Shown here piece after piece: positions 1 to 9,609 of a stretch of 64,000 nucleotides of DNA. The position numbers and the translations under genes were made by a program. Within the stretch, counting starts at the first letter, position 1, and each line of letters begins with the position of its first letter. Origin of the DNA: Aurantiochytrium sp. KH105 (Eukaryota > Sar > Bigyra > Thraustochytrida > Thraustochytriidae); NCBI GenBank assembly GCA_003116975.1, contig BGKB01000118.1, positions 157,561 to 221,560 of the forward strand, given 5' to 3'. The notes beneath the pieces were generated by a model. That model saw nothing but the letters and a program-made list of their open reading frames with translations, did no database searches and was not told where the DNA came from.

Positions 1-1261
1 GGATGACATCGAGCTTGCTCAGACGGCCGAACTCGCTGGTGGGGTTGTAGTCCGCGATGGACCGGGCCGTGCTGATATATATGGCTTCCATGCGATGCGC
101 AAAGTTGAGCGCGTGAATGTCGCGAGACTGATGCCTGCGACGCCCGTTCGAGGGCAGTTCGGCGTGAGCTGCCTCCTCCTCGGGCCCCCACTCTGCTTCG
201 AGACGCTCAACGATGCGCGATTTGAGGAAGGCGATGGAACGCGTCGAGTCGCTCTTGCGGCGATCGAGACCGGTAAAGAGCGCGTCGATGACGTCAAGCG
301 AGAGCGAGGACTTTGTTGTGTTGACGTAAAAGTTGATCAGATCCATGGCTCTTGGCTTGTTACTGCGGCCCAAGAGGTGAAGCACGGGGATGAGAGTCTT
401 GGTATTAGCTTCGATGGACTCGCCGGAGTACTTGGGCAGCGACGCGACAAAGTCGGCGTAATGTTCCCGAACTTTGGCGATGGCCCCCATGCGCACGAGC
501 TCATGATCCTCGAGAGTCGGGAGAATGCGTGTGTCAAATGTCACGCCAGCATCCTGCTTCCACATATCTCTGACGACAGCAACGCGATCGTCCCAAGATG
601 ATCTATTGGCCACCTTCTCCCAGAGGTCATTTGTTGATTTTCCATCCGATGCCACAATAGCGGCAATTGCAGCGGTAAAGGTGCGCGCATGCTTGTCGGG
701 ACTCGCGAGTTTGTCAAAGACGATTTCCGGCTTGCTTTTGCCCGCATAATAGAGAACGAAGTCAAAGAGGTTCAGCGCTTGACGCGATAGCATGGGAATA
801 GCCCTTACCTTTTCGCACGAAGCAAAGGCTTTCTCAATTTCCTGGAGATCGGAAGCCTCAGAGAGCGCGAGTGCCTGTCTGCGGGCATGGCCAATGTAAA
901 TATTAGCCCTTTGCCGTCTCGAAGTAGCTTTGTCGTTCACGGAGCGCTCTGCCTGATCTAGCCAATCCACGACTTGCTCGCTCGCCTTTCCGCGCGGACA
1001 GGACTCGATAAACTCGATTTCCTCGCGGGTCGGGACATACCAGGCCCATGGATACGTTCCCTTGAGCGATTTTAGATTCCAGATTGGGACATTTCGCACG
1101 TTGGGCGTCCTTGGCGCGTTGGGTCCGTTATTTTGATGTGCGTTCCCACGTCCGCGTCCGCGTCCTGCCTGGGTCGCAAGCAGCATTCTTTGCGCCCCCA
1201 TTTCGGGCATCCTTTTCCAAAGGCTTGGCGCACGGGCTTGTGAGCCGCGAAGCAGCAGCAT
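1..1261 (-). CDS. Partial gene, helical protein with mitochondrial-type N terminus
   Basis: The minus-strand frame is open from an ATG at 1261 to the window edge, giving 420 residues with no stop, so the C terminus lies outside. The N terminus (MLLLRGSQARAPSLWKR, then a GRGRGRG stretch) is Arg-rich and lacks acidic residues, like a mitochondrial presequence. The rest looks all-helical, with evenly spaced hydrophobic positions and segments such as VPIWNLKSLKGTYPWAWYVP and LIPVLHLLGRSNKPRAMDLI, suggesting a PPR/TPR-like solenoid. No catalytic motif was recognised. Codon choice (GAC, GAG, CTC preferred) matches neighbouring real genes, and the opposite-strand ORF at 95-601 is its shadow. Family unknown; the mitochondrial location is inferred from the N terminus alone. 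Confidence 0.7.
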   Translation of the reverse strand, partial: MLLLRGSQARAPSLWKRMPEMGAQRMLLATQAGRGRGRGNAHQNNGPNAPRTPNVRNVPIWNLKSLKGTYPWAWYVPTREEIEFIESCPRGKASEQVVDWLDQAERSVNDKATSRRQRANIYIGHARRQALALSEASDLQEIEKAFASCEKVRAIPMLSRQALNLFDFVLYYAGKSKPEIVFDKLASPDKHARTFTAAIAAIVASDGKSTNDLWEKVANRSSWDDRVAVVRDMWKQDAGVTFDTRILPTLEDHELVRMGAIAKVREHYADFVASLPKYSGESIEANTKTLIPVLHLLGRSNKPRAMDLINFYVNTTKSSLSLDVIDALFTGLDRRKSDSTRSIAFLKSRIVERLEAEWGPEEEAAHAELPSNGRRRHQSRDIHALNFAHRMEAIYISTARSIADYNPTSEFGRLSKLDVI

Positions 1262-2021
1262 CTTGCTCGCTCGCTGTGCTTGCTTGCTTGCTTGCTTGCT
1301 TGCGCCGCAAGATGCAAGACGCAAGACGCGCCGAGGCCTCCCTGCTTGGGTCACGGCGCCTTGCGCGCGCCGGCTGCGGCCCAAGATTGTTTGTTGCCCC
1401 GTAGGCTTCCGCTTTTGTACAGCTCGCGGTCGAGCGCCCTGTTCTTTGCGGCAGCGAAAGACTCCCCGAAAGCCCCCCTGCGTTTCGCCAGACTTGGGCG
1501 AGGGAGGGGGGCACGGTGCGAGGCGGATGGGCACCAATTGGTGCGATAGGTGCAGGCAAAAGGACCAGCTTGCTTCCCTGCACGCTCGCTCGTCCGGGAA
1601 GAAGAAAAGTACAAAGGCCCAAAACAACGTAGGTATGTGTAAGGCTGAGCTTTAGTTTTATTAGGCAGCTCGCTCGCTCGCTCGCTCGCTCAAAAGGCAA
1701 TGTTCTGTGTGTGTTTGTCCGAGAGCGGGCGTTGCAAAGATCGGAGATTTGCGACGCGGAAGAAGGGTTCGTGCCTGTCTGCGATGCTCTGCCACAGTAT
1801 CTCAGAATGGGACGGACCTGCCAATTGTCACCAGGGTTGGAAATAGCCAAAAAGGACGTCAGTATACGATAGTATTTGAGGGGCGTGTCAGGGATGACGC
1901 TTATCATTTGCATTCCAGCAATTGAAAATTTAATTAATCCGACTCGTCAGGCGCCCAGCCGGACGGTTAGCCCGCCAGCTACCCAACTTTTACTCCATCA
2001 TGATATTTTCTAGTAGTGAAT
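1262..2021. other. Intergenic region with two tetranucleotide microsatellites
   Basis: It separates the 5' end of the first gene from the 3' end of the ataxin-10 gene. It holds a (TGCT)n run at about 1278-1303, immediately upstream of the first gene's ATG, and a (GCTC)n run at 1667-1691. ORFs here are Arg/Ser/Ala-rich, overlap on both strands and do not look coding. Confidence 0.6.
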
Positions 2022-3638
2022 CTATGAGACCTTGTTAGGCACGACCTTGGGCTTGCCACTCTCATCGAGCTCGACCCGAAGACCGGCTTTGTCAAGCACA
2101 GATGTCTGCACGGTGCCCTGCACACGGAGCTCAGCAATGACGCGCTGATTTTCTTCATTGCCCTCGCACAGATTGCGGATCGCGACAATGCCCCATTCGC
2201 GCAAGAAGGGACTGCGCTCATCGACGTTGCACTGATTGAGCACGATAAAGAGACCATTCTCAAATTCTCGCACCGCGTCTTGATTGGACGGACGGCGAAA
2301 ACATGCATTGGCCACGACACGAAGAAGGTCAACGCGGACACCAAAGTCCACGAGTTCTTTGTTAATAGCAGCAGTCTCGAGTTCTCCCAAGACAGTGTGC
2401 AAGAGTTGGCGCTTGGTTGGCGACCGCGCGAAGACGCGATCATCTTGCGCATATGAACCAAGAGCACGGAGCGCAAGCTGTTCAGCGCGCGATCGTTCTA
2501 GCGCAGGCTGACGAGCCTGTACCCTTTCTGCATAAAATTCGGCCAAGGCATCGAAACTAAGCTCCATGCCAGCAGCGTCTGCCTGAGCGCGTTCGTCCTC
2601 TGCAACGTTTTCCTCCTCAAGGCGATGGCCCAGCCAAAGAGATGTGAGCACGGGCACAAGCTTTTCCGTCTGCTCGGCATCGCGAACGCGTTGAAAGAGA
2701 CTCTCGCCCTGTCCTGCGTTGATGAGCTCACCAAAGAGCCACACGAGGTTGGCATGTAGGTCCGCCGCGACAGGGTCTGAAGGCATTGCAGCAGCGCTTT
2801 CCTCGGCTGGGGCTTGCGTTTGGCCTGGATCGTTGCTAGCTTGAGCATCAGCCTCTGTATGGGTATGATCGCCGATTGCCGTCATTGCTAAGACGGCGCT
2901 GTGCAAGAGAAGCACTGAGACTGTCTCATTGGCTACGAGAAGTGGAGCACGTTTCTCGCGATCAGCGAGAACTAGACCGTACAGAAGGCCGACTAGATTA
3001 CGGAGTAGACCAACGTCGGTATGGACGATGGCAAGACGAAAGACATTGACAATCTGGTCAATAAAGGTGTTGCTGGCATCGCTCGGCCAAAGTTTGGAGG
3101 CGTGATCCGGGGCGCCAACACAGAGATTGGCGAGGGCCTGCACGAGAACCCGGCCAAGCACAAGCACAGCCTCGCGCCATGGCCCAAAGGGACTGCTGTC
3201 GTGCAGACGCGGAAGCGCACGAAGCGCCTGCAAAAGGTCCTGCGCCAATTTGTCGAAGAGCACCTTTTGCGCACGTGGGTCGACGCAAAGGTTGCGCACG
3301 GCCCTTGCGCACTCGGTCAGCGCCGCGACTACCTCGGCGTCGGGCGTGCCTTCGGCCCATGCCAGCAGGTCTGCGTCCATTTCCTCGCCGCAGCTCCTCC
3401 GCACGCGTGCGCACAGGGAGCGCACGCCGCCTGCAAAGGTCGTGGCCAGGAACCCGGCGCCGTCACCGTCGCTGTCCATGTCCACCCATGTCGCCGCCAC
3501 AGAGGCGAGGTCTGCGGGCCCGGAGCCCGCACCCGCGCCGCCCAGGAGCGCCGACTGCCGCAGTGCCGCGGCCGCGGCCGCAGGGCCCTGGTCAAAGGCC
3601 GCGCGCAAGGTCTCCTCAGACATCGTGCTGGCCATCAA
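2022..3638 (-). CDS. ATXN10: Ataxin-10 homolog
   Basis: This 538-residue armadillo-like helical protein ends in the conserved ataxin-10 domain, recognisable at about residues 444-500. Characteristic strings are NACFRRPSNQD, LNQCNVDERSPFL and REWGIVAIRNLCEGN, which mirror the animal and plant ataxin-10 pattern 'NQCN.D..NPF..EWAI.AIRNL'. Ataxin-10 is a cytosolic scaffold linked in animals to cytokinesis and ciliary functions; its molecular role here is unknown. The first 60 residues are Ala/Gly-rich and low complexity. Two Met codons open the ORF (MMASTM), so the exact start may be a few codons downstream. Family assignment rests on the C-terminal domain and is confident. Confidence 0.88.
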   Translation of the reverse strand: MMASTMSEETLRAAFDQGPAAAAAALRQSALLGGAGAGSGPADLASVAATWVDMDSDGDGAGFLATTFAGGVRSLCARVRRSCGEEMDADLLAWAEGTPDAEVVAALTECARAVRNLCVDPRAQKVLFDKLAQDLLQALRALPRLHDSSPFGPWREAVLVLGRVLVQALANLCVGAPDHASKLWPSDASNTFIDQIVNVFRLAIVHTDVGLLRNLVGLLYGLVLADREKRAPLLVANETVSVLLLHSAVLAMTAIGDHTHTEADAQASNDPGQTQAPAEESAAAMPSDPVAADLHANLVWLFGELINAGQGESLFQRVRDAEQTEKLVPVLTSLWLGHRLEEENVAEDERAQADAAGMELSFDALAEFYAERVQARQPALERSRAEQLALRALGSYAQDDRVFARSPTKRQLLHTVLGELETAAINKELVDFGVRVDLLRVVANACFRRPSNQDAVREFENGLFIVLNQCNVDERSPFLREWGIVAIRNLCEGNEENQRVIAELRVQGTVQTSVLDKAGLRVELDESGKPKVVPNKVS

Positions 3639-4217
3639 ACAAGAAGTAGTTCTGCAACAGAGTGATGCAGCGAGATTGATGTGAATGGTTAAGCAATGGC
3701 GTTGCCACCCCCCAGCTCGGTGAACTTTGACCCATCATTGGTCGCCAAGATGACATCATGCTTAACAACTTCACGGATTAGGTCAGGAAGACCAACGTTA
3801 TGAAGCGGGCAAGGGCCTCGACAACTTTAGGTGAGAACCAGACAATTATTAAGATCAAAGTCATTCCAGCAATGTTTGCAGATTGAAACGCAAAATCGCA
3901 AAGTTTGGCGCGAAGTGTCCGGACACTTATGTTAGACCCTACGTCTTTCTGTGAGATGACTTTTCGAATTGTGAGAAAAGATCGAGAAAAAGCAACGAGG
4001 GAAGCGTTTGCACAAGACGAAAGAAAAAGGAAAAGGAAAAATGAAGAAGGGAAGATTGTGTGGCAATAAAGTCGTTGTAGTAGTAGTAGTTCGGACAGAT
4101 GACGCATACACACGAGTGTGTGGGCCGCCCATTCCCACCCACTGAGTAAAACAAGGAGACGAGGACAATGACGTTGCGATTCCTTGTCAGTCACGAGGGA
4201 CACATAAAGACCAATGT
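3639..4217. other. Intergenic region, no supported gene
   Basis: It lies between the 5' end of the ataxin-10 gene and the stop codon of the 865-residue gene. A 141-codon minus-strand ORF (3778-4203) is Phe/Leu/Ser-rich, arises from a pyrimidine-rich minus strand and shows no domain. I treat the stretch as 3' UTR plus promoter. Confidence 0.5.
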
Positions 4218-6815
4218 CTAGAGATTGGGCTCATCGTCGCCGTCGCCGCTGGCGTTCTGTCGTAGCCTGGAAAAATTGTCGTAGTATCGGACGCCAAAGC
4301 GTTTGGCCAAGTCTCGCAGAGACTCTTGAGGAGCACGCATTCCGCGGCGCTTGCAAGCAAAGGCAAGCCTTTGCAAAAGCTGCTGGCTTGGCGCGACCTC
4401 AGTGCGCAAGCACAACTCGTGAAGAGTCGTGATAGCTTGTTCGACGAGATCAGCAGGAGGTCCAGACTCGTCGCCGTCCTGTCCCAAATAGAAAATGTCG
4501 TGCTCTCCCAAAAAGCACGAGATATACTTGGTGAGTGTCCACTCCGTGATGGGCACCTTTTGCTTGATCATTCGCTCAATAATCATGCTGGCGGCGGCCC
4601 TATCGCCTGTAAAGCGCGAGTGATAGATGAGGAAGGACTGAAAGAGACGCGGCTCGGTCCAAATACTCGAGGGAGCGTCCTTGATGAGGCTAGCGGCGGC
4701 GTCCCAGGAACCAACGAGATGGAGCAGCTCAATCTGCGCAAGGCGGACGTTCGTGAGGTAGCTATCACGGCTGTGATCCGTAAAGTAGGCACTGTTGGAC
4801 GGATCGTCACCAGCGGCAACGGCCGATGCGACGATCGTGGTGCTGTAATCGACAATGTTCTGGATGTCGTACTCGAGTGCCGTGAGACCCGCCACGCCGT
4901 TCTTCATCCTGCTAAGATTAAGCTGGATCCCGAGATTCACGGCGCAAGACTTGCAAAAGTCCAGCGCCGCCAAGAGGAGGTCCGGGTCCGAGGCATCGAT
5001 GTGGGGATTTCGTTGGATCCAAGGGAGAACCTCGGGAGCAAGATACACGACAGGGCCAACGTTCGTGGCAAAGCTCTGCAACAGCGTGGTTGCTTCCTCG
5101 GTGTTGATGTTGAAGGTGTCGTCTGTAAGAATCGCGGCGGCAGCAGTCTTGTAGGTTATCCTGGGCAAGTTGCGGAGGGCCTTATTGGGCTGAATCTTGC
5201 CAAAGGCGCGGACCACCTTGGCCAGCAATGAAGGGGTGTAGTTTCGTGTGACAGCCGAGCCTTCATCCTCGAGACTCGGTGAGCCTTCGGCGCCGCCCTC
5301 GGCGCTGGGTTCGCTTTCCTTGCCAGCACTCGTCTCTGCATCCCCTGCGTCGTTGCCAAAGAATTCCTGGACATCAAAGTCTATGTCCTCTTGACCCCAC
5401 TGGCTCGTTTCCGGGATTTCCTCTTTTTGCGTTGCCGCTGCGTCAGCATTTGCATACAATGAGGGAAAGGCAGCCTTTCCAGGATTGTCCAGCAAGTAGC
5501 GCTGAAGATTTTTGTTCGCGCCGATCGCCCTGTGCAGGTCCAGAATGGCCTCGGCACGTCTCGGCGCGACAGCCGCGAGGCTGCCGCCGGCCGCGGGCCA
5601 GTCGTAGAGCATATCAGCGGTGCGCTCGAACTGAGCGACGATAGACTTCGTGTAGTAATCAGGCTGGTCCTTGAACGAGTCGCTACCGAGAAGGTCTACG
5701 ACGTAGCGGCCGCGCATCATTGCCTGGTCCTGAGAGAAAAAGTGGCGGCGCGTGAGACCATCAATCAAAGCTTTGACCACGGCCACATGGGTCGAACCTT
5801 TCATAACTGTCTTGTGGAAGTCGATCATGTCGGTCACATTGGCAGACCCCTTGTTGAAAAGGAGGCGAAATACGGGAATCCAGTGATTCGGAGGGGGTCC
5901 TTGCGTGGCGTACTTGGCGAGGGCCGGGTGCTCGGGCCCGATCTCCTGAAGTAGCTGGAAGAGGTCGGTGAGGAGCTTAATTCTCCGCGTGATGCTGCGC
6001 GTTTGAGCCCATCGCTTGGGACGCCAGCCCCAGAATGTCTCTTCGGAAATCTCATAGCTGGGCTTGGAATCGAGGCCAGATCGGGAGGCACGTTCTTCGG
6101 CCAAGCAAATGCCCTTGATGGCTTCGTCGAAGATACCTGGAGAAACATTGCAATCGTTCGCAACACGCCAGCGAATCCAATCCATGGCAACATCCGGATT
6201 TTGAACAGCAGCAGTGCGCAAAACCGAATCATAGGTTTGACGGTCCTTGCTGCTGGCGTCGGGATTGCAGCTGTGGTAGCGAGCAAGAGCTCCAAGAAGT
6301 CTCTTTTCTGACTGAGGTGTGTAAAACTTGCGAATCTCGCACTGCTGCCGGATTGCAGTGACACGTGATTTGTAGTTATGAACTGCGACGTTGTCGAGTC
6401 CGCCGAGGCCGCTGACGAATTCGCGCCAGTCGCGGTCGACGGCGGCCACGCCCTTTGCTCGCTTTGGGTTCACGTTGTTCTGGTGCCTAAAGCGCAGAAA
6501 GTTTTGGTTTGTCGAACTTGCGCGCTGGCGGGCGCGTTCCTGGCGTGCCGCCCGAGCTTCGTCGGACATGTGATCAGGCTTCCTGCCTGGTGGAGGGACC
6601 ACATTTACGTTTGTGTTGAATTCCTGGTCCTTGCTCGCATCGCCTGCCGAGGATGACCTTGAGGAGGAGCTGCTGCTCCTCTTGGCAACGGAACCAGCGG
6701 CGGCCGCCCTCGCCATTGCGAGCACGCCGCTCGCGAGGTGCGGCGGGCCTGCCAGCGTGCGCCGCTGCTTCAGGAGCGCCGCTGCGTCCGGCGACATCCG
6801 GAGCGTTGCGCGCAT
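4218..6815 (-). CDS. Large PPR-like helical protein, probably mitochondrial
   Basis: 865 residues. The N terminus (MRATLRMSPDAAALLKQRR) is basic and hydroxylated like a mitochondrial presequence, followed by a Ser/Ala-rich linker. The body is helical, with about 35-residue helix-turn-helix units; the clearest is near the C terminus (DRAAASMIIERMIKQKVPITEWTL), as in pentatricopeptide repeats, which bind organellar RNA. An acidic, Glu/Gly/Ser-rich disordered insert sits around residues 470-540. No catalytic residues were recognised. The gene is divergent from the 7802 gene, which also has an organelle-type N terminus. PPR membership is an inference from helical periodicity; a TPR or other solenoid is possible. 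Confidence 0.68.
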   Translation of the reverse strand: MRATLRMSPDAAALLKQRRTLAGPPHLASGVLAMARAAAAGSVAKRSSSSSSRSSSAGDASKDQEFNTNVNVVPPPGRKPDHMSDEARAARQERARQRASSTNQNFLRFRHQNNVNPKRAKGVAAVDRDWREFVSGLGGLDNVAVHNYKSRVTAIRQQCEIRKFYTPQSEKRLLGALARYHSCNPDASSKDRQTYDSVLRTAAVQNPDVAMDWIRWRVANDCNVSPGIFDEAIKGICLAEERASRSGLDSKPSYEISEETFWGWRPKRWAQTRSITRRIKLLTDLFQLLQEIGPEHPALAKYATQGPPPNHWIPVFRLLFNKGSANVTDMIDFHKTVMKGSTHVAVVKALIDGLTRRHFFSQDQAMMRGRYVVDLLGSDSFKDQPDYYTKSIVAQFERTADMLYDWPAAGGSLAAVAPRRAEAILDLHRAIGANKNLQRYLLDNPGKAAFPSLYANADAAATQKEEIPETSQWGQEDIDFDVQEFFGNDAGDAETSAGKESEPSAEGGAEGSPSLEDEGSAVTRNYTPSLLAKVVRAFGKIQPNKALRNLPRITYKTAAAAILTDDTFNINTEEATTLLQSFATNVGPVVYLAPEVLPWIQRNPHIDASDPDLLLAALDFCKSCAVNLGIQLNLSRMKNGVAGLTALEYDIQNIVDYSTTIVASAVAAGDDPSNSAYFTDHSRDSYLTNVRLAQIELLHLVGSWDAAASLIKDAPSSIWTEPRLFQSFLIYHSRFTGDRAAASMIIERMIKQKVPITEWTLTKYISCFLGEHDIFYLGQDGDESGPPADLVEQAITTLHELCLRTEVAPSQQLLQRLAFACKRRGMRAPQESLRDLAKRFGVRYYDNFSRLRQNASGDGDDEPNL

Positions 6816-7801
6816 CTTCTCTTGCTGCTAGTATGCTATCTTCCCCAGCGCCAGCTGTAGCCGCGCGACTTGCGCGCGCCGCCTCGGCCAGCCTCACCTC
6901 GCCTCGCCTGAGATGCTGCGCGTCTCGCTCGCCCGCGCAGACCGCGTGCTCGTGCCTGTCTCCGATCGAGATCTGTGCGCAGGCGCGCCGCTCGCAGCCA
7001 CTCCCTCTTTGGGTTGCGCACCTTCCACAGTTTCCACGCATTCCAAACGTGCTGTCGTCCCCTCTCGCAGGCATCAGATCTGGCAGACAGAGAGTGCAAG
7101 ATTGGATCACAAGCTTCAGCCTGCAGCTGCTGCGCTGCTGCGAGTGGTGCATCGGAGCCGCCAGGATCTCGTCCAAGCATCTCTCCTTGCCCATTCTTCG
7201 GCCGCTCTGCTGCCACTGCTGCTCGAAGAAATCCATTTGCGTCAGCAAAAGGGAAAGGGCTGTCTCCAGCCTGAGCAAGTCTTAAGGTATAGTGGGTCGC
7301 ACTCTCTGGTAGGCCAGGCAGTAGCAGTAGTAGCTGAATCTGGTTGCGCAGGATCGGAAAGCTCCAGACGCGCCAGAGCCTCCAGAGATTCCATAGGCTC
7401 CCGCTCACAACCTCACAGTTCCTGCGGCGCACGAGCTCGAGCTCGAGCTCGAGCGCGACGTCGAGCGCGCGTACGCGGCGGCGCAGGCGCGCGGCGGGAG
7501 CGCGGCGGCGAGCGAGGGAGAGAGTCGCGCGGAGAGAGGGAGCGTTGGGCGGCGCGGCTGGGCCCCGCGCGCCCCTGCTGCAGCTGGCCTTGAACGCGCG
7601 AAGCAGAGCGCGGGTTCGCCGGGACGCGAGAGCTTCGGCGTCGAGGGCAAAAACGCAACAAGAAAGCGCCAACGCGAAGGCGAGGCAGCGGGCTCGCACG
7701 AACGAAGGCGCGAGGGCAAGCAAACACGCAAGAAGTCGCAGCCGTCGTCGACCCGAAGCGAGGACGAGAGCAGCAGCAGCAGCAGCAGTGGCGGCGAAAA
7801 G
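6816..7801. promoter_or_regulatory. Shared divergent 5' region of the 865-aa and 354-aa genes
   Basis: About 1 kb of GC-rich sequence separates two divergent starts (6815 minus, 7802 plus). It contains a (GAGCTC)n run around 7433-7459 and a CAG trinucleotide run ending near 7790. The long ORFs here on both strands are Arg/Ala/Ser-rich and overlapping, with no recognisable domain, so I read the region as promoter plus leaders. No clear TATA box was seen. Confidence 0.5.
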
Positions 7802-8866
7802 ATGCGGACGCAGATGATGAATCACATGGCGCAGCTGGCGCGAGGCGCGAGCCTGAGGCCCGCGGCGGCGCGGCTGGCGGGCGCGCGAGCGATGATGACG
7901 AGCACGGCGAAGCACCCGTCGCTGCCGGCCTGGGCCGAGCTGCCGTGGCCCACCGCGGGAGACCAGCTGAACGACCTTGCGGAGATCCAGGAGGCAGCCA
8001 AGACGCTGTCGTCTGGGCGCGAGGTGATCCAGGCCCATGTGGCCCTGACGCGCAGCGCGTGCGACATTGTCACCAAGGGCGCAGGCATGGACCAGAAGAT
8101 TTGCGTAGACGCCTACGCTCTTGCGAACTTGGTCACCGTGGCTGCAGGCGACTTTGGCGCCGGTCGCAACGTGCTCGACTCGCTGGCCAAGTCCTCGCTT
8201 GTGGACAAGGCCTCGATCGACGACGCCAAGCAGCGCCTCGACTTTTTGGACGGTGCTTCCGTCGAGAGCGCTGAGAACGCGCCGGAGCCTGACAGCAGCT
8301 TCGCTGACGAAGTGAAGAACAACGACGAACTCATGGCGCTCTTGGATGAGGATCCCGAGCGTGCGCTTCAGGTTGCGCGCGCCTTGGTGGTGCGTGGTGA
8401 CCGCGAGAGCCTTTCGATGGCGCTTGACGCGCTTGAGCAGCTCAAGTCCATCTCGTTTGCTGCAGCGCCCAACGAGACACCTGTGAACATTATCTCCAAC
8501 GCTGCGGCGACCAAAGTGCGTCAGAACATTGCGCGTAGTGTCTACGGCATCGCCCTAGGCGAGTTCGCACGCATTCTGCACAAGGAGGAGCAGGCCGTGG
8601 CGTCAGAGGGCCTTTACTCGTCCGCGATTGATGAGCTTCGGCAGTCGGTGCAGAATGGCCTCTCGCACTTGCGCAACGCAGCTGCGCCGGCGCTCGTGCA
8701 CGTCGCCTTCAACTACGCCTCGCTTTTGGACGAGTGGGAGGGCCGCGCGAACGAGGCAAAGAAGATTCGCACGGAGAACTGCCCTCCTGAAGTCCAGCCC
8801 TCGACGCGCTGGATCCTCGCCGATGTCAAGCCCTGGTGCACAGGTATCAAGTACAAGGACAACTAA
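7802..8866 (+). CDS. Conserved-looking 354-aa protein with mitochondrial-type presequence
   Basis: The N terminus (MAQLARGASLRPAAARLAGARAMM) is an Arg/Ala amphipathic presequence with no acidic residues until about residue 45. The mature part is rich in Ala/Asp/Glu and predominantly helical, resembling TPR-like folds: AYALANLVTVAAGDFGAG, then LDEDPERALQVARALVVRGD, then an acidic hinge. The last 30 residues contain Trp (TRWILADVKPWC). No enzyme motif was recognised. Alternative starts exist at Met5, Met6 and Met9. Codon use is strongly biased to C/G-ending codons, as in highly expressed genes here. The T-rich tract downstream (about 8909-8921) is 3' UTR. Confidence 0.72.
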   Translation: MRTQMMNHMAQLARGASLRPAAARLAGARAMMTSTAKHPSLPAWAELPWPTAGDQLNDLAEIQEAAKTLSSGREVIQAHVALTRSACDIVTKGAGMDQKICVDAYALANLVTVAAGDFGAGRNVLDSLAKSSLVDKASIDDAKQRLDFLDGASVESAENAPEPDSSFADEVKNNDELMALLDEDPERALQVARALVVRGDRESLSMALDALEQLKSISFAAAPNETPVNIISNAAATKVRQNIARSVYGIALGEFARILHKEEQAVASEGLYSSAIDELRQSVQNGLSHLRNAAAPALVHVAFNYASLLDEWEGRANEAKKIRTENCPPEVQPSTRWILADVKPWCTGIKYKDN

Positions 8867-9336
8867 AAGAGTATACAGTAATTGAATGACGTAATCTAAT
8901 TCACCCTTTCTTTTTTTTTTTTGGCTCTTTTCACCTTGACTTGTTCTTTGCAATAGTTGTCCGTCGTGGGCGCCCTTTCTTTTCAAAGCGCTCTTTCCAT
9001 GCTTGTCTTCGGCGATACCTCTTTTCATCCAGCAAGGTCTGTCTGTTGTTCCTGCTGCTGTTGCAGCAGAGTTTATAGTTTGGATGTCGTGCGAAGGCAT
9101 TGCAAAGGTCAACAAAACAGAAGAAGAAGAAGAAGAAGAAAAGAAAGGGACGCACTCCACAACTAGATTTCGTCCTCCTCGTTCGTTCATGTCCCGCGAG
9201 ATGACATACATCTCATTTTCGTTTTTCATTCCGCATCCTGACCGTCATGATGTGTCGTCACAGGAGACGTGGTATTTACAGACAGGGCAGACGTCCAGGT
9301 ATATCACGTCGACTACATGCAAAGAATTTTCAATTC
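8867..9336. other. Convergent 3' intergenic region
   Basis: 3' flanks of the 7802 gene (plus) and PET117 (minus). It includes a T run at about 8909-8921 and an (AGA)n run at 9118-9142. ORFs crossing it are shadows or low complexity; no gene seen. Confidence 0.55.
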
Positions 9337-9609
9337 TCATGACGACGCGGTGTCTGGCTCGACCATGCGCGTCTGCTTGAGGTCGCAAAGACCCGTGGGG
9401 CAGTCCGCGGTGGCGACGGCGCCCTTGTTCTTGGCCTGCACAGCTTGCTGCAGGGCCAAAAGCTCGGCCTTTTCCTGCTCGATATCATGCAGCACGTTTT
9501 GATACATGACCCAGCGGTCGTTCTCCTGGGCCCAGTGCACATAGGCCATGGTGGCCGCCGTGAACACGCACGAGGCGCCGAGCGCCATCTTCGCGCGGCC
9601 ACTCGCCAT
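9337..9609 (-). CDS. PET117: PET117-like cytochrome c oxidase assembly protein
   Basis: This 90-residue protein has the PET117 layout: a short N terminus ending in Lys (MASGRAKMALGAS), one hydrophobic helix (about residues 8-26, CVFTAATMAYVHW), then an amphipathic Glu/Lys/Gln helix starting DIEQEKAELLALQQ. Known PET117 proteins start with the same K-x-x-L/F-G-x-S pattern, have the 'TAAT..GVH' helix and a following 'DIER' motif. PET117 sits on the matrix side of the inner mitochondrial membrane and helps assemble complex IV with the heme A synthase. The C-terminal tail (TADCPTGLCDLKQ) with a Cys pair is an extension I cannot place. Short length lowers certainty slightly. Confidence 0.8.
   Translation of the reverse strand: MASGRAKMALGASCVFTAATMAYVHWAQENDRWVMYQNVLHDIEQEKAELLALQQAVQAKNKGAVATADCPTGLCDLKQTRMVEPDTASS

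Noticed and set aside
3778..4203. 141-codon minus-strand ORF with hydrophobic stretches
   Set aside because: Pyrimidine-rich intergenic DNA, no domain, biased composition.
6836..8038. 400-codon minus-strand ORF with Trp-rich motifs (WNLWRLWRVW)
   Set aside because: Overlaps a real plus-strand gene and a GC-rich promoter; the two Trp-rich patches are only loosely similar short-period DNA.
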